Source: DASSLY01 sp035689185
Lineage (GTDB): Bacteria; Actinomycetota; Actinomycetes; Actinomycetales; Dermatophilaceae
DNA: 41,092 bases
NCBI GenBank assembly: GCA_035689185.1
Contig: DASSLY010000095.1
Span: forward strand, 1 to 41,092
Direction: 5' to 3'
Shown: positions 1-7,564 of the stretch, piece after piece
How positions within the stretch are numbered: position 1 is the stretch's first letter
How the letters are laid out: the number at the start of each line of letters is the position of its first letter
The notes under the pieces: model-generated
Databases searched by the model: none
Seen by the model: the letters and a program-made list of their open reading frames with translations, nothing else
Told to the model about the DNA's origin: nothing
Program-made: the position numbers and the translations under genes

Positions 1-40
1 CGGGTCCGGGTGGTCGCGTTGTCCCGGCTCGTCTCGATGC

Positions 41-2215
41 TCAGGCAAGGTCTGGCGGGTCGATCTGCACATGGACCGGGTCGCGCACCTTCTGGGCGCT
101 CTGCTTGGCCCGCACGGCGGCCATCCCCTCGGCCAGCGCCGCCGCATGGCTTGGCGCGACGCGCACCAGCAGCTGCTGACGAGGTCCGCCCTCCCGCGCC
201 GGCGGGTCGCCCGAGTAGCCGATCGGCCCTACCTGCTCCGCGGAGGCAGGCAGGAGCACCCCCGCCATCGCCTCCCGCAGCGCGGAACGGGTGCCAAGGA
301 GCCGGGCGACGACGGCGGCCGGCGGCAGGCCCAGCACGGTGCGGTCGGCCAGGTCGCGTTGGGCGAACCAGGCCGGGTCCCAGCGCACCAGTGCCTCGAC
401 GACCGGCAGCGTCACATGGCCCGGGGCGCCGCACAGCACGACCACACCCCCGTCGGATGCCCCTCGGCTCAGCGCTGCCGCCCCCAGCCATCGGCGCAGC
501 GCTTCCTGCCCGGCGTCCAGGCCGGGGCGGTCGAGGAGCGCCCACGCGTCTAGCAGCAGGGCTGCGGCATACCCGCCGGCCGCGACCGGCTCGGCACCCG
601 GGGTGGCGATGACCAACGCCGGCCGGCCCTCGACGGTAGCCAGCACCTGGCCCCCGGCGGAGGTGCGGACGGGGACGCCCGGGAAGGCCCGGCCCAACTC
701 CTCGGCCGTGCGCCGGGCGCCGATGACTCCCGCCCGAAGCGTCGTCCCCTCGCAGTCGCGGCACGTGAACGCCGCCTCCCCCCGTCCGCACCAGGCACAA
801 GCCGGCGCCTGCTGTGGCCCGGTCTGTCGCAGCGGCCCGTGGCAGTGTCGGCAGCGCGCCGGTGTCCGGCAGGTCTGACAGGACAGAGTCGGTAGGTAGC
901 CCCGGCGTGGCACCTGCACTAGCACCGGACCCCGCTGCAATGCCGCGTGCGCGACGCGCCAGGCCAGCGACGGCAGGTGCGCATGCGCCGCGGGGCCGTC
1001 GCGAGCAACATCCTCCTCCCCGGCGACCAGCCGCCGGGGAGCGCAGCGCCGCAGCGCCGCAGGCGTCGGGGCCACCGGCCGCACCAGGCCGTCCTCGACC
1101 AGCCGCTGCACCGCCGTCGTCCGGGCGAAACCAGCCAGCAGCAGCGCCGAGCTTTCGGAGGCCGCGCGCAGGGCTAGCACCTGCCGGGCGTGCGGATACG
1201 GTGCGCGCGGCTCGGCAAGGAGGTCGTCGCCGTCGTCCCAAAGGGCCACCAGCCCCAGGTCGCGCACCGGCGCGAAGGCGGCGGCCCGAGTGCCCACGAC
1301 GCAGCGGACGTGGCCGCGCAGCACCTTCAACCACGCGGTGTAGCGCGCCTGGGGACGCTGCCCCGAGGTGAGCCGGACACAGCTACCGGGACCGAGCGTG
1401 TCGCGCACCGCAGCCTCGACCCGGTCGACGTCGCGCTGGTCGGGCACCACCAGCAGCGCCCCACGCCCGGCGGCCAGCGCGGCCCCGGCCGCCGCTGCCA
1501 GCAGGGCCGGCCAGTCGGCCACCGCCGGCTGGGCCGGCAGTACCTGCAACGAGGCTGCGGGGGTCTCCCCCCGCTGCACCCGTCGAAGGAACGCGCCGAA
1601 CGCCGGGTAGGCGGACGACCAGTCCGCGTAGCCGGTCGCCGAGACCTGCCCGTCCGGCACGACCGCCGGCGCCGCCAGGTTCGGCCCGCCCGGTACGACC
1701 GCCGGCGCCGCCAGGTTCGGCCCGTCCGGCACGACCGCCGGCGCAAGCGAGCGTTCCGCGGTGGCGTGCCGAGGTGGCACGGCCAGCCGGAGGACGTCGG
1801 CCAGCGACCCGGCATACCGGTCGGCGACCGCCCGGGCCAGCGCCAGCACGGCCGGGGTAAGCACCGGCTCCGGGCTCACGACCCGCCGCAACGGCGTCAG
1901 CGGTCGCCCGCCGTCGGCGGAGGCGACCCGGTCGACGACATACCCGTCGACGTCCTGCCCGGCGAACCGCACCTTCACCCGGACGCCCGGCCGGGCCAGG
2001 TCAGCCAGCGCGCGGGGTACGGCGTACTCGAAGGGGTGGTCCAGGTGCGGCAGGGGCACGTCGACCACCACCTTGGCTACCGGGTCGGCTTCGGCGACGG
2101 CCGCGGTATCGGGCAGGCCGGCGGGGGGGCGTCGAGCCGCGGCGGTGCGCACGACCGCGAGCCGCCCGCCGACGCCGGCGGTCTGACTGCTCACCCGGTC
2201 CGGCGTCGAAGGCAT
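41..2215 (-). CDS. priA: Probable primosomal protein N' (PriA-like, helicase motifs degenerate)
   Basis: 724 residues. PriA restarts stalled replication forks, but this copy belongs to the actinobacterial type that seems to have lost ATPase function: no Walker A (GxGKT) is visible, and the DEAH position reads like WDDGDDL. The N-terminal 3'-DNA-binding domain is recognisable around VAKVVVDVPLPHLDHPFEYAVP-like sequence (residues ~47-68), and a zinc-binding region with four CxxC pairs (CQTC, CRHC, CAWC, CRDC) lies in the C-terminal half. A 12-residue tandem repeat (VVPDGPNLAAPA type, about 2.4 copies) sits between the N-terminal and central regions. The ATG start at 2215 is preceded by a 127-bp gap to metK. 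It is the last gene of the left block in this window; the next gene downstream is outside. Confident on family; biochemical role without helicase activity is inferred. Confidence 0.9.
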   Translation of the reverse strand: MPSTPDRVSSQTAGVGGRLAVVRTAAARRPPAGLPDTAAVAEADPVAKVVVDVPLPHLDHPFEYAVPRALADLARPGVRVKVRFAGQDVDGYVVDRVASADGGRPLTPLRRVVSPEPVLTPAVLALARAVADRYAGSLADVLRLAVPPRHATAERSLAPAVVPDGPNLAAPAVVPGGPNLAAPAVVPDGQVSATGYADWSSAYPAFGAFLRRVQRGETPAASLQVLPAQPAVADWPALLAAAAGAALAAGRGALLVVPDQRDVDRVEAAVRDTLGPGSCVRLTSGQRPQARYTAWLKVLRGHVRCVVGTRAAAFAPVRDLGLVALWDDGDDLLAEPRAPYPHARQVLALRAASESSALLLAGFARTTAVQRLVEDGLVRPVAPTPAALRRCAPRRLVAGEEDVARDGPAAHAHLPSLAWRVAHAALQRGPVLVQVPRRGYLPTLSCQTCRTPARCRHCHGPLRQTGPQQAPACAWCGRGEAAFTCRDCEGTTLRAGVIGARRTAEELGRAFPGVPVRTSAGGQVLATVEGRPALVIATPGAEPVAAGGYAAALLLDAWALLDRPGLDAGQEALRRWLGAAALSRGASDGGVVVLCGAPGHVTLPVVEALVRWDPAWFAQRDLADRTVLGLPPAAVVARLLGTRSALREAMAGVLLPASAEQVGPIGYSGDPPAREGGPRQQLLVRVAPSHAAALAEGMAAVRAKQSAQKVRDPVHVQIDPPDLA
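1653..1745. repeat. 36-bp tandem repeat inside priA (about 2.4 copies)
   Basis: On the minus strand it encodes AVVPDGPNLAAP twice and a diverged third start (AVVPDGQVSATG). The period is 36 nt, so the frame is kept. It lies in a linker region of PriA. Confidence 0.8.
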
Positions 2216-2342
2216 GGTCAGGTTCTACCGGAACGTCCCGACAAACCCACGATGAGCGGTTGAAGCATTGCCGGCAGCCGGGCCTGGTGACGGGGTCACG
2301 ACTGCCGCCCGGAAGCCGCCGATACCGGCGCTGGCGACCCGG

Positions 2343-3551
2343 TCAGCGGTGCAGCGCGGCCCGCAGCTGGCCCACCCGGTTGAGGCACTCCCACGTGAAG
2401 CCGTCGGGAGAGGTGCGGCCGAAGTGGCCGTACGCCGCGGTCTGCAAGTAGATCGGGCGGAGCAGGTCGAGCTCGTCGATGATGGCCGCCGGGCGCAGAT
2501 CGAACACCTCCAGGATGGCCGCCTGGATGGCGTCCAGCGGGGCCGTCTCGGTGCCGAACGTCTCCACGTACAGCCCGACCGGCTGGGCCTTGCCGATGGC
2601 GTAGGCCACCTGGGCCTCGCAGCGGCGGGCCAGGCCGGCCGCCACGATGTTCTTGGCCACCCAGCGCATCGCGTAGGCCCCGGAGCGGTCGACCTTGCTC
2701 GGGTCCTTGCCGGAGAACGCCCCTCCCCCGTGGCGGGCCATCCCGCCGTAGGTGTCGACGATGATCTTGCGTCCGGTCAGGCCCGCGTCGCCCATCGGGC
2801 CGCCGATCTCGAACCGGCCGGTGGGGTTGATCAGGGTCCGGTAGTCGGAGACGTCGAGCGTGGAGCCGGTGGCGGCGAGCTCGTCCAGCACCGGCTTGAT
2901 CACCTGGGTCTGGATGTCCGGCTCGAGCATGCCCTCCAGCGAGATGTCCGGCGCATGCTGGGTGGAGAGCACGACGGTGTCCAGCCGCACCGCCTTGTCG
3001 CCCTCGTAGGCGATGGTGACCTGGGTCTTGCCGTCCGGGCGCAGGTAGGCCACCTCGCCGGACTTGCGCACCTCAGTCAGCCGCTGGGCCAGCCGATGGG
3101 CCAGGTGGATCGGCAGCGGCATCAGCTCGGGAGTGTCGTCGCAGGCATACCCGAACATCAGTCCCTGGTCGCCGGCGCCCTGCTTGTCCAGCGGGTCGAC
3201 CCCGCCCGTCCGGTTCTCGTAGGCGGTGTCCACGCCCTGGGCGATGTCGCTGGACTGCTTGCCGATCGACACCGACACGCCGCACGAGTGCCCGTCGAAA
3301 CCCTTGGCGGAGGAGTCGTAGCCGATGTCGACGATCCGCTCGCGGACCGTCTTGGCGATGTCGACGTAGCCGGTGGTGTCGACCTCGCCGGCAACATGGA
3401 CCAGGCCTGTGGTGACCATCGTCTCCACCGCGACCCGGGCCGTCCGGTCCTGCTCGATCATGGCGTCCAGGATGGAGTCACTGATCTGGTCGCAGATCTT
3501 GTCCGGGTGGCCCTCGGTGACGGACTCGGACGTGAACAGACGCAAGGCCAC
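2343..3551 (-). CDS. metK: S-adenosylmethionine synthetase
   Basis: 402 residues, the usual length. It makes SAM from ATP and methionine in the cytoplasm. Visible signatures are FTSESVTEGHPDKICDQ at the N-terminus (ATP/metal site), the GAGDQGLMFGYA motif, and the glycine-rich GGGAFSGKDPSKVDRS loop. The start is GTG at 3551 because an AGGAG Shine-Dalgarno (3561-3566 on the complement) lies about 9 nt upstream and the protein then begins directly at the conserved VALRLFTSESV. Longer in-frame starts exist but would add a non-conserved Pro/Arg-rich tail. It lies 28 nt downstream of coaBC, consistent with co-transcription. No SAM riboswitch fits in that gap. Confidence 0.97.
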   Translation of the reverse strand: MALRLFTSESVTEGHPDKICDQISDSILDAMIEQDRTARVAVETMVTTGLVHVAGEVDTTGYVDIAKTVRERIVDIGYDSSAKGFDGHSCGVSVSIGKQSSDIAQGVDTAYENRTGGVDPLDKQGAGDQGLMFGYACDDTPELMPLPIHLAHRLAQRLTEVRKSGEVAYLRPDGKTQVTIAYEGDKAVRLDTVVLSTQHAPDISLEGMLEPDIQTQVIKPVLDELAATGSTLDVSDYRTLINPTGRFEIGGPMGDAGLTGRKIIVDTYGGMARHGGGAFSGKDPSKVDRSGAYAMRWVAKNIVAAGLARRCEAQVAYAIGKAQPVGLYVETFGTETAPLDAIQAAILEVFDLRPAAIIDELDLLRPIYLQTAAYGHFGRTSPDGFTWECLNRVGQLRAALHR

Positions 3552-3579
3552 GGTGAACCGCTCCTGTGATGGGTGAAAG

Positions 3580-5031
3580 CTAGACCGGCTGCGATGGTAG
3601 CCGGACGGCGAGCTCATCCTGTATGACGTCCCACACCTTCGCGGCCACGGCCGCCTTGGACGCCGGGCCGGCATCGGTCACGCGCAGCGTCCCGTGCTCG
3701 TCCCGCCGCAGCACGTGCACCGTCGTGATGTCCTGGCCGAAGGTCAGCCCGACCCCGACCTCGTTGGCCACCAGCAGGTCGCAGCCCTTGCGGTCCAGCT
3801 TCTCGGTAGCCAGGTCGAGCACGCTGGCGTGCTGGTCGCCGGTCTCGGCGGCGAAGCCCACGACAACCGGCAGGAGGGCCTCGCCGCGGGCATGCACCAG
3901 ACCCGCCAGGACGTCGGGGTTGCGTACCAGCTCCACGGTGGGCGCGGAGTCGTCGGCGGGGGAGGCGTGACTCTTCTTGATCTTGGCCGTGGCGTACCGG
4001 GCCGGGCGGAAGTCGGCGACCGCGGCGGCCATCACGACGACGTCGGCGTCGACGGCGGCCTTGGTCACCGCCTCCTGCAGCTCCAGCGCCGTTTCCACGG
4101 CGACCACTTCGACGCCGGCCGGTGCCGGCAGCGACGGGCTGGCGCTGACCAGTGTCACGTGCGCACCGCGGGCAGCCGCCACCTCGGCCAGGGCGTAGCC
4201 CTGCTTGCCGGAGGACCGGTTGCCGAGGAACCGCACGGGGTCAAGCGGCTCCCGGGTGCCGCCGGCGCTGACCACGACCTGCCGCCCGGCCAACGCCCCC
4301 AGTTCTCCCGTCCCCTCCCCCGCTCGATTCCCCGCTTCATTCGCCGCTCGATTCGCCGCTCGATTCCCTGCTTGTTGCTCCGGAAGCACCGTTTTGAGGG
4401 TCGGCGGGCCCGAAAACGGTGCTTCCGGAGCAACAAGCGGCGGGGCGGCAAGCGGCGGGGCGGCAAGCGGCGGGGCGGCAGGACGGGCGGCCAGCGCGGC
4501 TAGGCACGCGGCATACAGGTCGTCGGGTTCGGGCAGCCGGCCCGGACCGGTATCGGCGCCAGTGAGCCGACCAACGGCGGGGTCGAGCACCTGCACCCCC
4601 CGGGACCGTAGTGTCGCAACGTTGGCAACGGTGGCCGGGTGCTGCCACATCTCGGTGTGCATGGCTGGGGCGAGCAGGACCGGGCAGCGCGCGGTGAGCA
4701 GCACGTTGGTGAGCAGGTCGTCGGCCAGGCCGTGGGCGGCCCGGGCGAGCAGGTCGGCGGTGGCGGGGGCCACGACGACCAGATCCGCCTCCCGCCCCAG
4801 GCGCACGTGTGGCACCTGGTCGGCGTCGGACCAGACGTCGGTGTGCACCGGCTTGCCGGACAGCGCCGACCAGGTCGGCTCGCCGACGAAGCGCAGCGCG
4901 GCCGCCGTCGGCACGACGGTCACGTCGTGCCCGGACTCGGTGAGCAAACGCAGCAGCGTGCACGCCTTGTATGCCGCGATGCCCCCGGACACTCCGAGGA
5001 CGACGCGGGCCACACGCGCGGCGCCGGTCAC
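3580..5031 (-). CDS. coaBC: Bifunctional phosphopantothenoylcysteine decarboxylase/phosphopantothenate-cysteine ligase
   Basis: 483 residues, longer than the usual ~400-430. It catalyses two consecutive steps of coenzyme A synthesis. The CoaC flavoprotein half (residues ~1-180) shows GVSGGIAAYKA and PAMHTEMW; the CoaB half (from ~250) shows SAGGTREPLDPVRFLGN, RSSGKQG, AAVADFRP and KIKK. Between them is an unusual linker of about 65 residues made of AAPPL repeats, a 67-bp palindromic repeat read in frame (residues ~199-221, PPTLKTVLPEQQAG) and an N/A/G-rich repeat (NRAANRAANEAGNRAGEG). GTG start at 5031, 10 nt after the rpoZ stop. Function is secure; the linker is an insertion that leaves both domains intact. 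Confidence 0.96.
   Translation of the reverse strand: MTGAARVARVVLGVSGGIAAYKACTLLRLLTESGHDVTVVPTAAALRFVGEPTWSALSGKPVHTDVWSDADQVPHVRLGREADLVVVAPATADLLARAAHGLADDLLTNVLLTARCPVLLAPAMHTEMWQHPATVANVATLRSRGVQVLDPAVGRLTGADTGPGRLPEPDDLYAACLAALAARPAAPPLAAPPLAAPPLVAPEAPFSGPPTLKTVLPEQQAGNRAANRAANEAGNRAGEGTGELGALAGRQVVVSAGGTREPLDPVRFLGNRSSGKQGYALAEVAAARGAHVTLVSASPSLPAPAGVEVVAVETALELQEAVTKAAVDADVVVMAAAVADFRPARYATAKIKKSHASPADDSAPTVELVRNPDVLAGLVHARGEALLPVVVGFAAETGDQHASVLDLATEKLDRKGCDLLVANEVGVGLTFGQDITTVHVLRRDEHGTLRVTDAGPASKAAVAAKVWDVIQDELAVRLPSQPV
4371..4437. repeat. 67-bp palindromic repeat, copy A (inside coaBC)
   Basis: Two perfect 25-bp inverted arms (CTTGTTGCTCCGGAAGCACC + GTTTT and its complement) around a 17-nt GC-rich loop. 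Same length (67 bp) and arms as the copies at 17668-17734 and 24164-24230. Followed at 4438-4482 by three 15-nt G-rich units (CGGGGCGGCAAGCGG). The whole is read through without a stop by coaBC on the minus strand. Confidence 0.9.
4438..4482. repeat. G-tract tail of palindromic repeat copy A
   Basis: Three near-identical 15-nt units with GGGG runs on the plus strand directly follow the right arm of the palindrome. They encode the APPLA-type repeats of CoaBC on the minus strand. The analogous position beside copies B and D is also occupied by G-runs. Confidence 0.75.
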
Positions 5032-5041
5032 CGGCAGCTGC

Positions 5042-5305
5042 TCAGGCCTCGACCGGTGTCGAGGTGAGCAGCCCCTCGTTGATCTCGCGCAGCGCGATCG
5101 ACAGCGGCTTCTCGTGGACCTGGGTCTCCACGAGCGGGCCGACGTACTCCAGCAGGCCCTCCTGGAGCTGGCTGTAGTACGCGTTGATCTGCCGGGCCCG
5201 CTTGGCCGAGTAGATGACCAGGGCGTACTTGGAGTCGGACGCCTTCAGCAGCTCGTCGATCGGGGGGTTGGTGATGCCCTCGGGGGCAGCCTCGGTTCCA
5301 GACAC
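5042..5305 (-). CDS. rpoZ: DNA-directed RNA polymerase omega subunit
   Basis: 87 residues, typical for actinobacterial omega. It helps assemble and stabilise RNA polymerase. The conserved core is ITNPPIDELL, the SKYALVIYSAKRARQIN helix, and EKPLSIALREI near the C-terminus. The GTG start at 5305 gives a protein beginning MSGTEAAPEG. Upstream in-frame codons run into the gmk terminus and lack conservation. It lies 65 nt after the gmk stop and 10 nt before coaBC, in the usual gmk-rpoZ-coaBC order. Confidence 0.95.
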   Translation of the reverse strand: MSGTEAAPEGITNPPIDELLKASDSKYALVIYSAKRARQINAYYSQLQEGLLEYVGPLVETQVHEKPLSIALREINEGLLTSTPVEA

Positions 5306-5370
5306 GGGCGTGGTTCTCGTTTCGTCGATGTGCGAAGCGGCCGCGTGAGCGCAGGCCGCAGCCCGGGCGG

Positions 5371-6039
5371 TTAGCCCTGCATCAATGATACGAGCTCTTC
5401 GGCGGCTCGGCGGACATCGTCGTTGACGACGGTGACGTCGAACTCCGACGCTGCGGCCAACTCGGCCCGCGCCGTCTCCAGCCGGACCAGCCGCTCGGCT
5501 TCGGTCTCGGTGCCCCGCCCGACCAGTCGGCGGACCAGTTCCTCCCAGCTCGGCGGGGCCAGGAAGACGAACAGCGCCCCGGGCAGCTGCCGGCGCACCT
5601 GACGGGCCCCCTGCAGGTCGATCTCCAGCAGCGCCAGCCGGCCCTGCGCCAGCGCGCGCAGCACCGGTTCCCGCGGGGTGGCGTACTTGGCTCGGCCGTG
5701 GACCACTGCCCATTCCAGGAACTCCCCCCGCTCGCGGAGCCGCTCGAACTCGGCGTCGCTGACGAAGTGGTAGTGCACCCCGTCGACCTCTGCCGGCCGC
5801 GGGCGGCGGGTGGTCATCGACACCGACACCCACACCCCAGGAAAGTGATCGCGCACGTATGCCGCGACCGTTCCCTTTCCCACCGCCGTCGGGCCGGCGA
5901 GGACGACCAGCCGGCCGTTGCCGGCGGGGCCGGCGGCAACCCCGGGCAGGTCACGCGGGCCGTTGCTGGCCAGGCCGGAGGCAACCCCGGGCAGGTCACG
6001 CGGGCCGGTGCTGGCCAGGCCGGCGGCGACCCCGGGCAC
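5371..6039 (-). CDS. gmk: Guanylate kinase with repetitive N-terminal extension
   Basis: Phosphorylates GMP to GDP. The kinase core starts at about residue 43 with RLVVLAGPTAVGKGT (P-loop; Thr-Ala where Ser-Gly is commoner), followed by SVSMTTRRPRPAEVDGVHY (GMP-binding), LLEIDLQGA and FLAPPSWEELVRRL. The core alone is the normal ~180 residues. The N-terminus is built from 15-residue units (GPRDLPGVAAGLAST type) encoded by a 45-bp tandem repeat that continues upstream of the chosen start. The start is uncertain: GTG 6039 is the only standard start codon found in the repeat frame, and the frame stays open upstream to the mihF stop, so translation could also begin nearer to 6165 from a non-standard codon. 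Function is secure, the N-terminus is not. Confidence 0.9.
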   Translation of the reverse strand: MPGVAAGLASTGPRDLPGVASGLASNGPRDLPGVAAGPAGNGRLVVLAGPTAVGKGTVAAYVRDHFPGVWVSVSMTTRRPRPAEVDGVHYHFVSDAEFERLRERGEFLEWAVVHGRAKYATPREPVLRALAQGRLALLEIDLQGARQVRRQLPGALFVFLAPPSWEELVRRLVGRGTETEAERLVRLETARAELAAASEFDVTVVNDDVRRAAEELVSLMQG

Positions 6040-6105
6040 GTCACGCGGGCCGGTGCTGGCCAGGCCGGCGGCAACCCCCGGAAGGTCACGCGAGCCGGGG
6101 CCGGC
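5926..6105. repeat. 45-bp tandem repeat, four copies, in and upstream of gmk
   Basis: Period is exactly 45: the anchor TCACGCG/TCACGCGGG recurs at 5951, 5996, 6041 and 6086. The copies differ at only a few positions. On the minus strand each encodes 15 residues in the gmk frame. Confidence 0.9.
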
Positions 6106-6170
6106 AACCCCAGCGGGCCTCGTAGTCCGTCCGGGCCACTCAGGCTGGGCGGAGCCCCCGACCCCCTCGC

Positions 6171-6488
6171 TCAGGATGCGTCGAAGCGGGCAAGCAGCGC
6201 CTGGATCTGGTTGGCGCCCAACCCGCGCACCCGTCGGGTCTCGGAGATGCCGACCTCCTGCATGATCTGCTTGGCCCGCACCTTGCCAACACCGGGCATC
6301 GACTCCAATAGCGACGAGACCTTCATCTTGCCGATCACGTCGGAGGTCTTGGCCTCGGCGATGACCTCCTTCAACGAACCGTGGGAGTACTTCAGCCGGT
6401 TCTTCACGGCCGCACGCTCACGCCGGGCTGCAGCAGCCTTGGCCAGCGCCTCGGCTCGCTGTTCAGGTGTCAGCTGGGGAAGGGCCAC
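6171..6488 (-). CDS. mihF: Integration host factor, actinobacterial type (mIHF)
   Basis: 105 residues. Small nucleoid protein that binds and bends DNA; essential in mycobacteria and needed for phage L5 integration there. The sequence ALPQLTPEQRAEALAKAAAAR, then KNRLKYSHGSLKEVI, then the helix-two-turn-helix segment VSSLLESMPGVGKVRAKQIM is diagnostic. The GTG start at 6488 follows a GGAGGAGAG ribosome binding site; the longer in-frame reading is not conserved. Located between pyrF and gmk as in other actinomycetes, with its own promoter candidate at 6579-6608. Confidence 0.95.
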   Translation of the reverse strand: MALPQLTPEQRAEALAKAAAARRERAAVKNRLKYSHGSLKEVIAEAKTSDVIGKMKVSSLLESMPGVGKVRAKQIMQEVGISETRRVRGLGANQIQALLARFDAS

Positions 6489-6578
6489 GATGCTCTCTCC
6501 TCCGGACGGTCGGCTGGACGTGGGCGGTCGCCTCCCCCAGCCCCTCACGGAGCCATCACAAGGCGACGACGGGTCTTG

Positions 6579-6608
6579 AACCTAGCGAGTGACGCTCCGA
6601 CCTCGCAA
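6579..6608 (-). promoter_or_regulatory. Candidate sigma-A-type promoter of mihF
   Basis: On the minus strand TTGCGA (6608-6603), an 18-nt spacer and TAGGTT (6584-6579) match the -35/-10 pattern of the principal actinobacterial sigma factor. It lies 90 nt upstream of the mihF start in the 188-bp gap after pyrF. The rest of the gap contains short GTGGAC/GATGTGGAC direct repeats (6651-6677) and nothing else recognised. Confidence 0.5.
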
Positions 6609-6676
6609 CGACCCCGCAGCCCCCGGACCGGAAGTGGACCAGGACCGGACCTGATGTGGACGGATGTGGACCGATG

Positions 6677-7564
6677 TCAGGGCCGCAGCAAGTCGGCGAC
6701 CTCGTCGGCCGACCGGCGGGCGGCGGCGGACAGGGCCGGCACCGACGGCCCGGACCGAAGGATCTCGCGGCTGCTGCTGGCCAGGACGCAGGGCAGGGCC
6801 GCGCCGAACACCGCCCGGAGATCCCGCGCCGTCGCGCCCTGGGCACCCACACCGGGAGCGAGCAGCGGACCGCGCACCGCCGCCAGGTCGAGCCCGAGGT
6901 CGGTGACGGCGGTCCCGACCGTGGCACCCACTACCAGGCCGATGCTGCCCATCCTTTCCGCGCCGGCGTTGTCGGCGGCGGCCCCGTCCACCACCGACCC
7001 GGCCACCGACCGACCCTGATGCAGGGCGTGCTGGACCGTCGCGCCTTCCGGGTTGGAGGTCAGCGCCAGCACGAACACGCCGCGCCCCGTGCTCGCTGCC
7101 AGGTCCAGGGCGGGACGAAGAGCGGCGTACCCCAGGTACGGGCTGGCGGTGATGGCGTCGGCCCGCATCGGGGCGTCCGTCCCGAGGTAGGCCTGCGCGT
7201 AGGCCGCCATGGTGGACCCGATGTCGCCCCGCTTGACGTCCAGGATGGTGAGCGTGCCCGCCGCGCGGAAGGCCGCCAGCGTGCGCTCCAGCACGCCGAC
7301 GCCGGCAGCGCCGAACCGCTCGAAGAACGCGGACTGCGGCTTCACCGCAGCTACCTGGCCGCCGAAGGCCTCCACGCACGCCGCCGCGAACGCCTCCAGG
7401 CCGTGCACCGTGTCGGGCAGCCCCCAGGCGCCGAGCAGGCTGCTGTGCGGGTCGAGTCCCGCGCACACCGGGCCGTGCCGGTCCATCGCGTCGCGCAGCC
7501 GCTCACCGAACGGCTGCGTCCGGTGCACACCGGGTTGGGGGGGACCGGCCAGGGTTGTGGTCAT
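6677..7564 (-). CDS. pyrF: Orotidine 5'-phosphate decarboxylase (long, type 2 form)
   Basis: 295 residues. Last step of UMP synthesis, converting OMP to UMP. The type 2 family marks are present: FGERLRDAM, CAGLDPHSSLL, VKPQSAFFERFG, and the catalytic ILDVKRGDIGSTMAAYA (the Asp-Lys-Asp array is DVKRGD). The C-terminal phosphate-binding end reads LLAPGVGAQGA. ATG at 7564 overlaps the pyrD stop by the ATGA arrangement, which decides the start over an ATG five codons upstream. Last gene of the pyrimidine operon. Confidence 0.96.
   Translation of the reverse strand: MTTTLAGPPQPGVHRTQPFGERLRDAMDRHGPVCAGLDPHSSLLGAWGLPDTVHGLEAFAAACVEAFGGQVAAVKPQSAFFERFGAAGVGVLERTLAAFRAAGTLTILDVKRGDIGSTMAAYAQAYLGTDAPMRADAITASPYLGYAALRPALDLAASTGRGVFVLALTSNPEGATVQHALHQGRSVAGSVVDGAAADNAGAERMGSIGLVVGATVGTAVTDLGLDLAAVRGPLLAPGVGAQGATARDLRAVFGAALPCVLASSSREILRSGPSVPALSAAARRSADEVADLLRP

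Noticed and set aside
2268..3569. 433-codon open frame on the plus strand opposite metK
   Set aside because: Antisense shadow of metK with no recognisable family; metK is certain.
3552..3579. SAM riboswitch ahead of metK
   Set aside because: Only 28 nt separate coaBC and metK, too short for any SAM riboswitch class.
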